Shown: positions 41,188 through 50,304 of the stretch, piece by piece
Layout: each line of letters opens with the position of its first letter
How positions within the stretch are numbered: position 1 is the stretch's first letter
Assembly (NCBI GenBank): GCA_023396065.1
Contig: JAEWXF010000008.1
Span: 26,139 to 90,138, forward strand
Direction of reading: 5' to 3'
DNA from: Methanobacteriota archaeon
GTDB lineage: Archaea; Halobacteriota; Methanomicrobia; Methanomicrobiales; Methanocorpusculaceae
Length of the DNA stretch: 64,000 nucleotides
Position numbers and translations under genes: made by a program
The notes under the pieces: model-generated
What the model saw: only the letters and a program-made list of their open reading frames with translations
Database searches by the model: none
What the model was told of the DNA's origin: nothing

Positions 41188-42375
41188 GTGAAAATTGCAA
41201 TAATTTCAACATCCTGCTATAGAAAGAATGGAGGGGTTGCCCAAGAGACGTGGCAGTCTGCACTTGAATTTTCCCGGAGGGGCCATGAGGTACACCTTAT
41301 TACCCTTTTGGACTATCTCGAGGCATATCAGTTTCCTCCATCCTCTCTGCAAATTCATAGAATCAAGATTAATCGACTTTCAATGTACGAGTATAAGGGA
41401 ATTGATGTTAATGTTAGTGTTTACCGCAGGGTCGTGACTGCAATCAAATTAATTGCTTATGCTATTAAGGTTATTTCTGCCATACATTCTATCAGTCCTG
41501 ATATTGTACAAACGAAAGGGGTCATGGATGCGATTCCTGCCTATATTACAAAAAAACTTTACAAAATACCCTACACACTGACATTACATGGGAATCCCGC
41601 CGATACTGGTTCTAATATGGTGGGAATTCCAGCCTTGTCTAAGATTACCAAAAAATATTGGCGCTATCTCCCTCAATTTAGAGCAGCGGATGAAGTAGTT
41701 TCATTAACCTCACAATCATCCAGTTCAATTTTAAAAATATTTGGCCGCAGTGCAGTAATAATTCCTGATGGTGTTGATATAAATATATTCACTCCTGATT
41801 TTTTGAAACGATGTGATACAAAAATCTCGCTAGAACTCATTTCAATTGGAATGCTTAATGTGATGAAGGGATTTGAATATGTCATTCGAGCAATGAGTAG
41901 TATTGTCAAGATAATCCCCCATGCACATTTAACTATAATTGGGGATGGTCCTCTCTGCGATCATCATATCCAATTAATTAAGGAGCTTATGTTGGAAAAT
42001 TCTGTCACGTTGTCCGGGAGGCTTCCTCATCGGCAAATTGTGGAATCTCTTCAGTCATCCCATATTCTTTTGTTACCTAGTGTTGAAGAAGGTTTTTCAC
42101 TTGTACTTCTTGAAGCAATGGCATGTGGGCTCCCAATTGTAGGGACTCCAGTTAGTGTCGTTCCTGATATTATAGCAGAATGGCATAATGGATATCTTGT
42201 TCCTTATCGTGATCCTGAAGCTATTGCGGAAGCTGTGGTCAGGATGTATTCTGCTGGAGAGTTGGACAATTTTTCCACGAGGAGTCTTGATGCTGCAAAG
42301 AATTATTCGTGGGGAGTTGTTGCAGAAAAATATCTCAATGTGTTTCGTTCCGTGATCCAACATTATGAAAAATAA
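41188..42375 (+). CDS. GT4 family glycosyltransferase
   Basis: 395 aa. GT-B fold: N-terminal KIAIISTSCYRKNGGVAQETWQ with its Gly-rich loop, PDIVQTKGVMDAI, LTLHGNP; C-terminal nucleotide-sugar domain with ISIGMLNVMKGFEYVIRA, HLTIIGDGPL, VTLSGRLPHRQIVE and the EX7E motif (PSVEEGFSLVLLEAMACGLP). A retaining transferase for a surface glycan. It starts at GTG 41188 with GGTGAT upstream, 21 nt after the previous stop. The donor is unknown. Confidence 0.9.
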   Translation: MKIAIISTSCYRKNGGVAQETWQSALEFSRRGHEVHLITLLDYLEAYQFPPSSLQIHRIKINRLSMYEYKGIDVNVSVYRRVVTAIKLIAYAIKVISAIHSISPDIVQTKGVMDAIPAYITKKLYKIPYTLTLHGNPADTGSNMVGIPALSKITKKYWRYLPQFRAADEVVSLTSQSSSSILKIFGRSAVIIPDGVDINIFTPDFLKRCDTKISLELISIGMLNVMKGFEYVIRAMSSIVKIIPHAHLTIIGDGPLCDHHIQLIKELMLENSVTLSGRLPHRQIVESLQSSHILLLPSVEEGFSLVLLEAMACGLPIVGTPVSVVPDIIAEWHNGYLVPYRDPEAIAEAVVRMYSAGELDNFSTRSLDAAKNYSWGVVAEKYLNVFRSVIQHYEK

Positions 42376-42386
42376 ATTTCAAAAAT

Positions 42387-44243
42387 ATGACTGCTAAATG
42401 TGCTGGCCTCAAATCGTTGCTGATATTGTCATATGTATTATATGTGGTGGGAGTAATGAGTGCCTGGGCTAGTCCAGTACAAGGTAACGAGCCATCAATA
42501 TATCTGTCAACACCTATTCTGTTCTGGATCGCAGTTGTGGTTTCATTTCTGGTTGGGATATATTCTGTATTAGGTGGGCACTTTCAGAAAGAAAGTAGAT
42601 CGTGCCATCCTAAAGCAGGTTGGATATTATTAATATTCGCTTCAATGGCCACACCCTCAGTGTTTATAATACGAGGATATTCTGTGATGAATTTGGGTGG
42701 GGACACTGGAACTCACTATGGTAATCTACAAAATTTGTTAGAGGTTGGTATCACAACTTCTTCTTATCCTTACACCTATCTTGAAACTTCAATATTGAAA
42801 TTACTGACAAATATTGATTTGTCTCATATTGTCAACCTGAACACACTCCTGTTTGTCGGTATATTTTTACTTGGATTCTATTTACTGTCTGGAATCCTCT
42901 GTACTTCAAAGTATGAAAGAATTTTCGTCATGATCATCGGTTTTTTCCTCCCCTTTGGATCGACCTATTATGCAACAGGTGGGCTCTCATTTTCAATGTA
43001 TTTCCCTTATTTGTCTGCGTTTGTATTGTGTCCAACATTTATGTATCTGACATACTCTCTGATTAATGCTAAGACAACAAATCACAGAAAGATTATGGTA
43101 TGTCTTCTCATTATTGGGTTTTGTATATTAACATGTCATATCTTCATATTTTTTTTATCTTCTCTATTCCTTTTTGCGGTATTGTTGTCTTCATGGATGT
43201 GTGTGGGGAAATTCCATAATCTCAAATGGACATCTGCATGTTTGTTCAAATTATTGTGTGTGTTTGGCATTATGTTCCTTTGTTGGTCTTATTACTTGAA
43301 TCTAATTCAAACTCGTGTGACTACCCTCTCTGAATTTCTCATAAATAGTGTGGTAAGTGATGTGTATGGCGATACATTAACACAAACAGTTATTGGGAAT
43401 TATTTTGGTAGCTTGGATTTGTGGGAAATTGGAGATTTAATAATCCGTCAGGGAGGTCTATTACTCATAATGGTGTCTTTTTTAATAATCTTACTTCCCT
43501 CAGTAGGCATGTCCCTTAAAATCAAAAAATATAATTATTTATTTTCATTATATCTTTTTATATTCTTAACTGTAGGGGTTGTTCTGCTCTCTCTAGTTCT
43601 CTATCTCGGAATAGATCCCGGACGACTTATCATGTTTGTTAGTTTATGTAGCATCTTTCCTTGTGGAATTCTTCTCTCTTCACTTTTTCAAAAAGTTACA
43701 ACTCAATCTTTCAAAAATAAGAGGATTTTATTCGGTACTGTGCTGGTCATTACATTGATATTGTTATTGACCTTTAGTATTGGTTCATATTACCCCTCGA
43801 TGCACACGGCAGTTACTACCCCAAAGCAGGTAACAGAATCATCATTGAATGGGATTGACTTCTATTTCCAGAATAGTAATTATGATCATCAGGAACTTGG
43901 AATATCGGGTGCATTATGGAGATATTCCCAGTCTCTCTCCTCCTCGACATACATGCGTCAGAATGGTTTAGACAAAAGAGTCGGTGTCATATCCTCCCCG
44001 CCAGATCATTTTGGATACTCGGAAAATGTGCAACTGGCTGGTGAAAATGTCACATCACCAACCTATCTCCTCCTCATGAACTCCTATCTTACCAATTACA
44101 ACGAAAATCCTCTTTGGAAATATAAGGTCCCTCCATTTACGTATGGGGATGTGTCTCGACTAAATTATGACGGGACAGTTTCAAAAATCTATGATAATCC
44201 GGAATTTACGATATCATTGATCAGTCCATATAGGGAGCAGTAG
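42387..44243 (+). CDS. Polytopic membrane protein, GT-C- or polymerase-like
   Basis: 618 aa with about 12-13 hydrophobic helices over residues 12-475, then an exported C-terminal region of about 140 residues with many Tyr, Ser and Asn. An early exported loop has the acidic pattern VMNLGGDTGTHYGNLQNLL, which recalls the catalytic first loop of GT-C transferases and related archaeal glycan enzymes. The helix ACHIF region (LTCHIFIFFLSSLF) is aromatic-rich. In this position, next to a flippase, an oligosaccharide polymerase or lipid-linked sugar transferase is likely. No family is recognised with certainty. Confidence 0.6.
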   Translation: MTAKCAGLKSLLILSYVLYVVGVMSAWASPVQGNEPSIYLSTPILFWIAVVVSFLVGIYSVLGGHFQKESRSCHPKAGWILLIFASMATPSVFIIRGYSVMNLGGDTGTHYGNLQNLLEVGITTSSYPYTYLETSILKLLTNIDLSHIVNLNTLLFVGIFLLGFYLLSGILCTSKYERIFVMIIGFFLPFGSTYYATGGLSFSMYFPYLSAFVLCPTFMYLTYSLINAKTTNHRKIMVCLLIIGFCILTCHIFIFFLSSLFLFAVLLSSWMCVGKFHNLKWTSACLFKLLCVFGIMFLCWSYYLNLIQTRVTTLSEFLINSVVSDVYGDTLTQTVIGNYFGSLDLWEIGDLIIRQGGLLLIMVSFLIILLPSVGMSLKIKKYNYLFSLYLFIFLTVGVVLLSLVLYLGIDPGRLIMFVSLCSIFPCGILLSSLFQKVTTQSFKNKRILFGTVLVITLILLLTFSIGSYYPSMHTAVTTPKQVTESSLNGIDFYFQNSNYDHQELGISGALWRYSQSLSSSTYMRQNGLDKRVGVISSPPDHFGYSENVQLAGENVTSPTYLLLMNSYLTNYNENPLWKYKVPPFTYGDVSRLNYDGTVSKIYDNPEFTISLISPYREQ

Positions 44244-44251
44244 GGATTTTT

Positions 44252-45766
44252 ATGCCAGCAGATGCAAAAAACCCAGAAATTGGATCAAAAGAGAAGTCAT
44301 CAAAACAATTTGGCATAGACTTCTCTCAAATTGCTTTCGGGACCCTGATATCTCAGATAATATTAGTTTTCCTTACCCCCATTATCACACGTATCTATGA
44401 TCCTGCGATGTATGGTATTGCATCTACGTTCATTGCAGTAACCAATATTTTTCTGGTGATCTGTTGTTTCCGTTATGAGCAGGCAATCATGCTACCTGAA
44501 GATAATCGTGATGCGGTGTCTCTGTTTTTTGCCTGTGTGCTGATTCTCTCAATATTTAGTATTGTTCTCATTCCTATCTGTCTTATTTTTGGAGATCTGA
44601 TTACCTCACTACTCCATCTCTCTGAACTTCAGTCATATCTCTTCCTTTTGCCAATTGTACTATTTGTTGGCGGTCTCTCTCTTTTATTAAAATTCTGGAA
44701 TCTACGCAAAAAACGATTTGGAATACAGGCAACCACTCAGGTTGTTCAGTATGTTGTTTATCCCGGGTGTCAGATTGGTCTTGGAGTATCTGGATTTACC
44801 ACTGCCGGATCATTGATCCTTTCAGATCTGTTTGCAAAAATTTCGTGCGTCGGGGTCTATTTATATCGACTCGTAAGGGATGATGCTAAGATGTTCTCTT
44901 GCGGCATCTCCTTAAACCATATTTGGTCTCAACTGTTGAAATATAAAAAGTTCCCTCTCATCAACACATGGGCAGAGCTGCTGTACTGTTTGTCATGGCA
45001 GTTACCTGTGTTACTTTTATCCGCATTCTTCTCCAGTGACATCGCAGGACAATATTCTCTCGCATATCGAACATTATTATTGCCATTAAGTCTTGTTGGC
45101 AGTTCAATAGGTATGGTACTTTTCCAAAGGGCATCAGTTGCTGTGCATAATGGCACTCTTGGCCCTCTTGTTGAGGATATTGTGGTCCTGATCTTCACGA
45201 TCTCAGCTCTTCCATTACTGGTTATAGGTATTTTGGGACCTGATATCTTTTCTATTATTTTTAGTTCACAATGGGAACTTGCCGGAACGTTTGTTCAGAT
45301 ACTGTCTATTTGGATGATTATTTGGTTTGTTGCATCCCCTTTGATGAATCTTATTAATGTACTGGGCATTCAGGGATTTGGACTAAAATATAATTTAGTG
45401 AGTGTTATTGTCCGGAGCCTGGCACTTGTACTTGGGATTTTATTGGGTGATGTGTATATCGCTCTTCTATTATTCATGTTATTCGGGCTTGTTTTGGACG
45501 GTTATGTGTCCTACGTGTTAGTCTCAAAATCCGGTTGCCCCATCCGAAATATTTTCCGGAGGGTATTGAGTCCTTGCTTAGTTAGCTTGGCAATATCTTT
45601 GATGATCATCGTAGTCCATTTAATTTCTGGTGTGATGTCTGGTTACGGGGCTGTCACGGCATACATCAGTGTAGGGTTGGCAATTGTTTTCTGTGCGGGG
45701 TATGTTGTCTACCTATTTAGGAAAAATAAGGTGGTGAGAGATTACTTGCGGATATGGAAAAAATAA
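44252..45766 (+). CDS. Oligosaccharide flippase (Wzx/MVF-type)
   Basis: 504 aa, 14 predicted helices, typical of polysaccharide transporters. A short cytoplasmic head (KEKSSKQFGIDFSQIAFGTLI) precedes helix 1 (QIILVFLTPIITRIYDP); ITRIYDPAMYGIASTF is the common Wzx N-terminal block, and FPLINTWAELLYCLSWQLPVLLLS starts the second half. It flips lipid-linked glycan to the outer face of the membrane. It begins 8 nt after the previous gene with AGGGA upstream and is the last gene of the cluster. Confidence 0.9.
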   Translation: MPADAKNPEIGSKEKSSKQFGIDFSQIAFGTLISQIILVFLTPIITRIYDPAMYGIASTFIAVTNIFLVICCFRYEQAIMLPEDNRDAVSLFFACVLILSIFSIVLIPICLIFGDLITSLLHLSELQSYLFLLPIVLFVGGLSLLLKFWNLRKKRFGIQATTQVVQYVVYPGCQIGLGVSGFTTAGSLILSDLFAKISCVGVYLYRLVRDDAKMFSCGISLNHIWSQLLKYKKFPLINTWAELLYCLSWQLPVLLLSAFFSSDIAGQYSLAYRTLLLPLSLVGSSIGMVLFQRASVAVHNGTLGPLVEDIVVLIFTISALPLLVIGILGPDIFSIIFSSQWELAGTFVQILSIWMIIWFVASPLMNLINVLGIQGFGLKYNLVSVIVRSLALVLGILLGDVYIALLLFMLFGLVLDGYVSYVLVSKSGCPIRNIFRRVLSPCLVSLAISLMIIVVHLISGVMSGYGAVTAYISVGLAIVFCAGYVVYLFRKNKVVRDYLRIWKK

Positions 45767-46426
45767 TCCCGATAACATTCTCTAATTTTAAATATTTCCC
45801 TTTGTACTGATGATGCCCGAATTTGACACTTTGCCTTATCTCCCTCTTTTTCGAAATGAGAAATTGAAATAAAACCACCCAATTTTTGGACAGAAAACAA
45901 TATTTGGGGTACAAATCGGATTGGTTTTCTTGTGCATCTTTAGACGTATGTGGGTAACCACGGAACAGCACGGAACACACTGAATTCCACGGAAGAAAAA
46001 ACACGGAATACCGCTTCGCTTACGGAAAAAACGGAAAAACTAAGAAGATTTGGTGCTTCGGACCTCCTATCAATACGTTTTCTGGGATTCGCGTACAAGC
46101 CATGCAGGATAGCGTGTCATCCAATTCGAAGACTTAGACTTTTTGGACAAGGCCTGCTGGAAAAAATATCGATCGGATGTTCGAAGCATCCAATCTCCTT
46201 AGTTTTTCCGTTTTTTCCGTAAGCGAAGCGGTATTCCGTGTTTTTTCTTCCGTGGAATTCAGTGTGTTCCGTGCTGTTCCGTGGTTACCCACATACGCCT
46301 AAAGATGAACAAGAAAAGTATCGACCTGCATCGAAAAAAGTATTATCAGACACCTTTGTGTTTCCCGGAGTGGTAGGTTGATTTTGAGATATCTGTCAAA
46401 TTCTCATACTCCAAAAAATTGGTGTG
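45767..46426. other. Gene-free region dominated by a large inverted repeat
   Basis: No intact gene is seen. The 45925-46317 element fills the middle. The rest is AT-rich non-coding sequence up to the 50-bp dispersed repeat. Confidence 0.5.
45925..46317. repeat. ~390-bp inverted repeat element (MITE-like)
   Basis: Left arm (about 45925-46061) and right arm (about 46183-46317) are reverse complements at more than 90% of positions, with a unique centre of about 120 bp. Both arms contain the phrase GTGGGTAACCACGGAACAG and repeated CACGGAA units, then GCTTCGCTTACGG. The reading frame across it is repeat-derived. It could be a non-autonomous mobile element or a remnant of inverted duplication. Confidence 0.75.
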
Positions 46427-46476
46427 ATGCTCGTGGATGCACCACGGGGAAAAATTAGCCTAGTGTCAAACTCAGG
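46427..46476. repeat. 50-bp dispersed repeat, copy 2
   Basis: 48 of 50 positions match 5572-5621. It lies just before a decayed DUF1016-like fragment. Confidence 0.7.
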
Positions 46477-46479
46477 ACG

Positions 46480-46680
46480 ATGGTCAAAATTAGAAATTCT
46501 ATCCCAATATGGGTTACTTTCGTGAAATGTCTCAGAAACACTTCCATATTGAGACACTATCAATTTGTGCAACAGGTTGTTGCACAAACTCCTTGGGGTT
46601 ACACCGTGTCCTTTCCCAAAGATCAGGAAGAGATGCTGCCTTCCGTCGTTCCGAATCCCTCAGACCACCGCCAAACCTGA
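46480..46680 (+). pseudogene. DUF1016 (PDDEXK nuclease-like) gene remnant
   Basis: The frame contains QFVQQVVAQTPWGYTVSF, close to the QIPWGHN signature of DUF1016/YhcG-like nucleases, followed by unrelated sequence and a stop. The family is normally 330-380 aa, so only a short piece survives. It lies between the dispersed repeat and the NfeD gene. Confidence 0.4.
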
Positions 46681-46759
46681 GTTATCCTTTCGCTTCGGTA
46701 CACTACTTGTACTCAACCTACTCTTTATTGCCTCTCCCCTGCCATTACTACATTATAGC

Positions 46760-47221
46760 ATGTTGGAAACACTACTGGACCCTGCGGTTTTCCCCTGGAT
46801 CCTCATCGTCTGCGGAGCAGCCTTCCTCCTCATCGAAGCAACGACTCCGGGATTTTTTATGGCGGTTCCCGGAACTGCCATGATCGTTCTCGGTCTCATG
46901 GTGTTTGCCGGAGTTGACATCTTCAGCTCTCCTCTTGGAGTCGGCATTGCCGTTGTCGCGGCACTCGCCGCCGCCGCCGTCAGCGTTCTGCTGTACAAGC
47001 GGCTCTCTCCGGATCAGAAACCGATAACCACCGGCAAAGACACGATTCTCGGAAAAACCGGATATGTCACGGTCACCGTGGTACCGGACAGCATCTCCGG
47101 AAAAGTCGAAATTTCCGGCGTTGCATGGAGTGCAAAAAGCACAGGGGCAAACATTGCCCCGGGAACAAAAATACAGGTGACGGCCGCCGACGGCGTCCAC
47201 CTCACCGTTGAAGAGGTATAA
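46760..47221 (+). CDS. NfeD-like membrane protein (short form)
   Basis: 153 aa. Three hydrophobic helices (about 10-30 WILIVCGAAFLLIEAT, 33-52, 58-80), a basic link (LYKRLSPDQKPITTGKD) and a C-terminal OB-fold domain (LGKTGYVTVTVVPDSISGKVEISGVAWSA ... VTAADGVHLTVEEV). It lacks the N-terminal serine-protease domain of long NfeD proteins. The short form always pairs with a stomatin-like protein, whose gene starts 2 nt downstream. ATG 46760 is the first start that makes structural sense. The role is membrane-domain organisation or protease support. Confidence 0.9.
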   Translation: MLETLLDPAVFPWILIVCGAAFLLIEATTPGFFMAVPGTAMIVLGLMVFAGVDIFSSPLGVGIAVVAALAAAAVSVLLYKRLSPDQKPITTGKDTILGKTGYVTVTVVPDSISGKVEISGVAWSAKSTGANIAPGTKIQVTAADGVHLTVEEV

Positions 47222-47223
47222 CT

Positions 47224-48294
47224 ATGGATCTGTTTACCATCGTCTCAATTATTCTCATCATCATCATTCTCTACATATTCGCCAAAGGCGTTGTCATCGT
47301 CCAGCCGTATCAGAAAGGACTTGCCATCCGGCTTGGAACCTACGTCGGCCAGATGAACCCCGGATTCAAATGGGTGGTCCCGTTCATCACAACGGTCATC
47401 AAACTGGATCTTCGAACCCAGGTCATCGACGTTCCCTCCCAGGAGGTCATCACCAAAGACAACTCGCCGACCGACGTTGATGCCATCATCTACGTCCGGG
47501 TCATGGACCCCGAACGCGCCTACTTCGAAGTCTCCAACTATCGTCAGGCAACCGTCGCCCTCGCCCAGACCAGTCTGCGTGGCATCATCGGTGATATGGA
47601 ACTTGACGAAGTTCTCTACAACCGTGACATGATCAACCGCCGCCTCCGTGACATCCTTGACAAAGAAACCGATCAGTGGGGCGTCAAAATAGAACGCGTC
47701 GAGATCAAAGAAGTCAACCCGATCGGTGCAGTCAAACAGGCCATGACCGAGCAGACCGCCGCAGAACGGGAACGGCGTGCCGCAATTCTCCGGGCTGACG
47801 GAGAAAAACGTGCCGCCATTCTCAAAGCAGAAGGTCTGCGGCAGAGTATGATCCTCGAATCCGAAGGTGAGCGGCAGAGCAAAATTCTCCGCGCCGAAGG
47901 AGAACGGCAGAGCAAAATCCTGCAGGCACAGGGAGAAGCACAGGGGCTGCGAATCGTCGCCCTCGGCTCCCGTCCGCTGGACAAACGTGCCATCACCGTC
48001 CTCTCACTCAACGCCCTGGAAAAAATGGCCGACGGCCAGGCAACCAAGATCATCTTCCCCTTCGAAATCTCCACCCTCATCAAACAGGGAGCAAAATATC
48101 TCGGAGCTGAGGACCTCGTCGAGTCCGACACCGTCCCCGACATCCCTCTTGATGAAAGCATCCTCGGAGATCTCCCGGACCCGGCAGAGATTGCCAAAGC
48201 CGTTGAATCGGTAAAACCCGTTGAAGAAGCAGCAAATACTGCGGTATCCGCAGTGGACACGCCGAACGACGTAATCCCGGCACCCAAATTATAA
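47224..48294 (+). CDS. Stomatin/prohibitin-family (SPFH, slipin) membrane protein
   Basis: 356 aa. One N-terminal helix (LFTIVSIILIIIILYIFAKG), then the SPFH domain (VVIVQPYQKGLAIRLGTYVG, TQVIDVPSQEVITKDN, LRGIIGDMELDEVL, KIERVEIKEVNP) and a coiled Glu/Arg-rich segment (about 175-245, repeated AEGERQSKIL units). The last 70 residues are acidic and Pro-rich. It forms oligomeric membrane scaffolds. It shares an operon with NfeD. The ERQSKIL repeat is expanded (at least four copies). Confidence 0.95.
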   Translation: MDLFTIVSIILIIIILYIFAKGVVIVQPYQKGLAIRLGTYVGQMNPGFKWVVPFITTVIKLDLRTQVIDVPSQEVITKDNSPTDVDAIIYVRVMDPERAYFEVSNYRQATVALAQTSLRGIIGDMELDEVLYNRDMINRRLRDILDKETDQWGVKIERVEIKEVNPIGAVKQAMTEQTAAERERRAAILRADGEKRAAILKAEGLRQSMILESEGERQSKILRAEGERQSKILQAQGEAQGLRIVALGSRPLDKRAITVLSLNALEKMADGQATKIIFPFEISTLIKQGAKYLGAEDLVESDTVPDIPLDESILGDLPDPAEIAKAVESVKPVEEAANTAVSAVDTPNDVIPAPKL

Positions 48295-48357
48295 CTTTTT
48301 TTCTGAAATCTGTACCTCATCCCTGTTCCATCGGCACTGTACGCGGTCCCGCTCCCT

Positions 48358-49266
48358 TTGTCCAATACGAAACTGCATTATAGTTGCACTCACAAAATAT
48401 CAGACACGGAGGGAACCACAATACCGCTCAGACGCATAACACGTTCATCAGGACTGAAAAAAGACCGTCCCGAACGCAAACAAACAGAAGTACAGCCGCT
48501 CCTCAACGAATCCGGTGAAGAAATCCCCGCATTCCACTACGGAAAATTCACCTTCGACTACGCGGTCAACTTCGCCGGCGTCTCCATATCCCTTGAACAG
48601 ACCCGCGGCCTCTGGCACTACCGGCGCACTTTAGGCAAAAGTGTCCGCGAAGCAAACATCTCCGCCAAAGACGGCCGCATGCTCATCCATCCGGTCGAAC
48701 CTCTTTACACCCCCGAAGCGGTCACGGACTTTCTGGAGATCAGCTTCGAAGAAATCATGATCGAACCGAATGGAAAAACGGTCGTCTTCCTCACATTCCC
48801 GATCGAAATCGGCGTCTTCATCGAATCCAAGGGAAAAGCCGACCTCATCGACATATTCACCTACAAATCTCCCAAATACTCCCTCTACGGCGCGACAAAC
48901 AGAGGCGTCATCACCCGGTGGCACAAATCCAAAACCCATTACTATCCGCCGCCGGTCAAAAATTACGAAGAAGGCCTCCTCCGCCTCTCCATAGAAAACC
49001 GGGTCAGTGACTGGGTCTCCGTCTCCCGGGTAGTCATCTACGAAAAAGGCATGCATCTCTACTTCGACGACCGGGTAGTCTCCATGGCAGCCGAGATGAT
49101 CATTCTTCAGGAGGAAAGTGCCGAAGTTCTCGGTGTTGACCGTCCCCTCAACGATGAAATGACCCGATCACTAAAGATGTACAAACCCCGGCGTTCCTCC
49201 GCATTCTCCAACATGCCCGGAGCACTCGTCGACAGCGTCTTCACCATGGACTCGGGGCTGATCTGA
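48358..49266 (+). CDS. DUF432 protein, associated with MscS
   Basis: A 281-302 aa protein. The core (about residue 59 on) matches the archaeal DUF432 pattern: YGKFTFDYAVNFAGVSISLE, LIHPVEPLYTPEAVTDFLEI, VVFLTFPIEIGVFIESKG, FTYKSPKYSLYGATNRGVI and WVSVSRVVIYEKGMHLYFDD. The family lies beside MscS channels in many methanogens; its function is unproven. The frame opens at TTG 48358, but the predicted promoter is downstream of it. CGGAGGG (48407-48413) points to an ATA codon at 48421 as start, because no ATG/GTG/TTG lies between. It is the first gene of the operon, 1 nt before MscS. Confidence 0.75.
   Translation: MSNTKLHYSCTHKISDTEGTTIPLRRITRSSGLKKDRPERKQTEVQPLLNESGEEIPAFHYGKFTFDYAVNFAGVSISLEQTRGLWHYRRTLGKSVREANISAKDGRMLIHPVEPLYTPEAVTDFLEISFEEIMIEPNGKTVVFLTFPIEIGVFIESKGKADLIDIFTYKSPKYSLYGATNRGVITRWHKSKTHYYPPPVKNYEEGLLRLSIENRVSDWVSVSRVVIYEKGMHLYFDDRVVSMAAEMIILQEESAEVLGVDRPLNDEMTRSLKMYKPRRSSAFSNMPGALVDSVFTMDSGLI
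48375..48382 (+). promoter_or_regulatory. TATA box of the DUF432-MscS-HEAT-PolD operon
   Basis: CATTATAG; transcription should start near 48405, downstream of the first in-frame TTG (48358). Confidence 0.45.
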
Positions 49267-49267
49267 A

Positions 49268-50302
49268 ATGGCGGAAATCAATATTGAGGGAATCCTCAAC
49301 AGCATCTTCAACGCATCCGGCTCAGTTGCCGGAACGGTCGAAAGCCCCGGATTTCTCGCAACCCAGCCGTTCATCAGCCTCGGCATTACAATAACCTACG
49401 GCGGCATACTCACCGTAATTATCATCGTAATCGCCACATTTCTCATCGCCAAACTGCTCAGCAACCTCGTCCGGAGAATGTTCGTCGGAAAACTCGACAA
49501 AAGCAACCTCTCCTTCATGGAAAAACTGACCCGCTGGGTCATCTACTTCTTCGGATTTCTCGCCGTCAGCGGTCCCCTTGGCATCGACTTCAGCGGCCTG
49601 ATGGTTGCCGGAGGAATCGTCGCGGTCGCAATCGGTTTCGCCAGTCAGAATACACTTTCCAACTTCATCGCCGGTCTCCTCCTGATGTTTGAACGGCCGG
49701 TCAACCTCGGCGACAACATCAGCGTCAAAGGAACGCAAGGCTATGTAGAGGACATCGGCCTCATGTCAACCACGCTCCGGACCTATCAGGGAATCTACGT
49801 CCGTGTCCCGAACGAATCAATGTTCTCCTCCGACATCATCAACTATGTAGCACACATCGCCCGGAGATTCGAGTACACCATCACCATCCGGTACAAAGAT
49901 GACGCGGACAAAGCAACAAAAATTATCAAAGAAACCATCGACAAACATCCCTACGCATTGAAAAGCCCGTCTCCCTCCGTGTTCGTCGATGATCTCGGCC
50001 CGAACGGCTCCAACCTCAACATCCGAATCTGGTCACCGTCCGGATACTGGTGGGACGCAAAAACCGAACTGCTCTGGAAGATCGTACAGGCCCTGCGTGC
50101 CGGAGGAATCGTAATCCCGTTCGATCAGAACGTTCTCTGGTTCGGCAACCCAACCGCTCTGGCAGGTTCCCCGCAGGCAAAGGCTCTCGACAAAGCGATG
50201 TACGGCAAAGCATCCGCCCCTGCCGGAGATGATGTGTACCGGCAGGGTTCCGTTTCCGGAAAAGAACAGGCAGCCCCGGAAAATGTACCACAGGTGAAGT
50301 AA
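49268..50302 (+). CDS. Small-conductance mechanosensitive channel (MscS family)
   Basis: 344 aa. Three membrane helices (about 39-65, 88-105, 110-135); the pore-lining TM3 carries the Gly/Ala pattern GGIVAVAIGFASQNTLSNFIAGLLLMFERPVNLGD, the family signature. The cytoplasmic beta domain follows (GYVEDIGLMSTTLRT, RVPNESMFSSDIINY), then the alpha/beta vestibule domain (VVDDLGPNG-type strand; LRAGGIVIPFDQ). It releases solutes on osmotic downshift. It is translated directly after DUF432 (1 nt gap) and before a HEAT protein (2 nt gap). Confidence 0.95.
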   Translation: MAEINIEGILNSIFNASGSVAGTVESPGFLATQPFISLGITITYGGILTVIIIVIATFLIAKLLSNLVRRMFVGKLDKSNLSFMEKLTRWVIYFFGFLAVSGPLGIDFSGLMVAGGIVAVAIGFASQNTLSNFIAGLLLMFERPVNLGDNISVKGTQGYVEDIGLMSTTLRTYQGIYVRVPNESMFSSDIINYVAHIARRFEYTITIRYKDDADKATKIIKETIDKHPYALKSPSPSVFVDDLGPNGSNLNIRIWSPSGYWWDAKTELLWKIVQALRAGGIVIPFDQNVLWFGNPTALAGSPQAKALDKAMYGKASAPAGDDVYRQGSVSGKEQAAPENVPQVK

Positions 50303-50304
50303 CC

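Noticed and set aside
45950..46222. Plus-strand frame across the inverted repeat
   Set aside because: It is a product of the CACGGAA repeats read through both arms, not a conserved protein.
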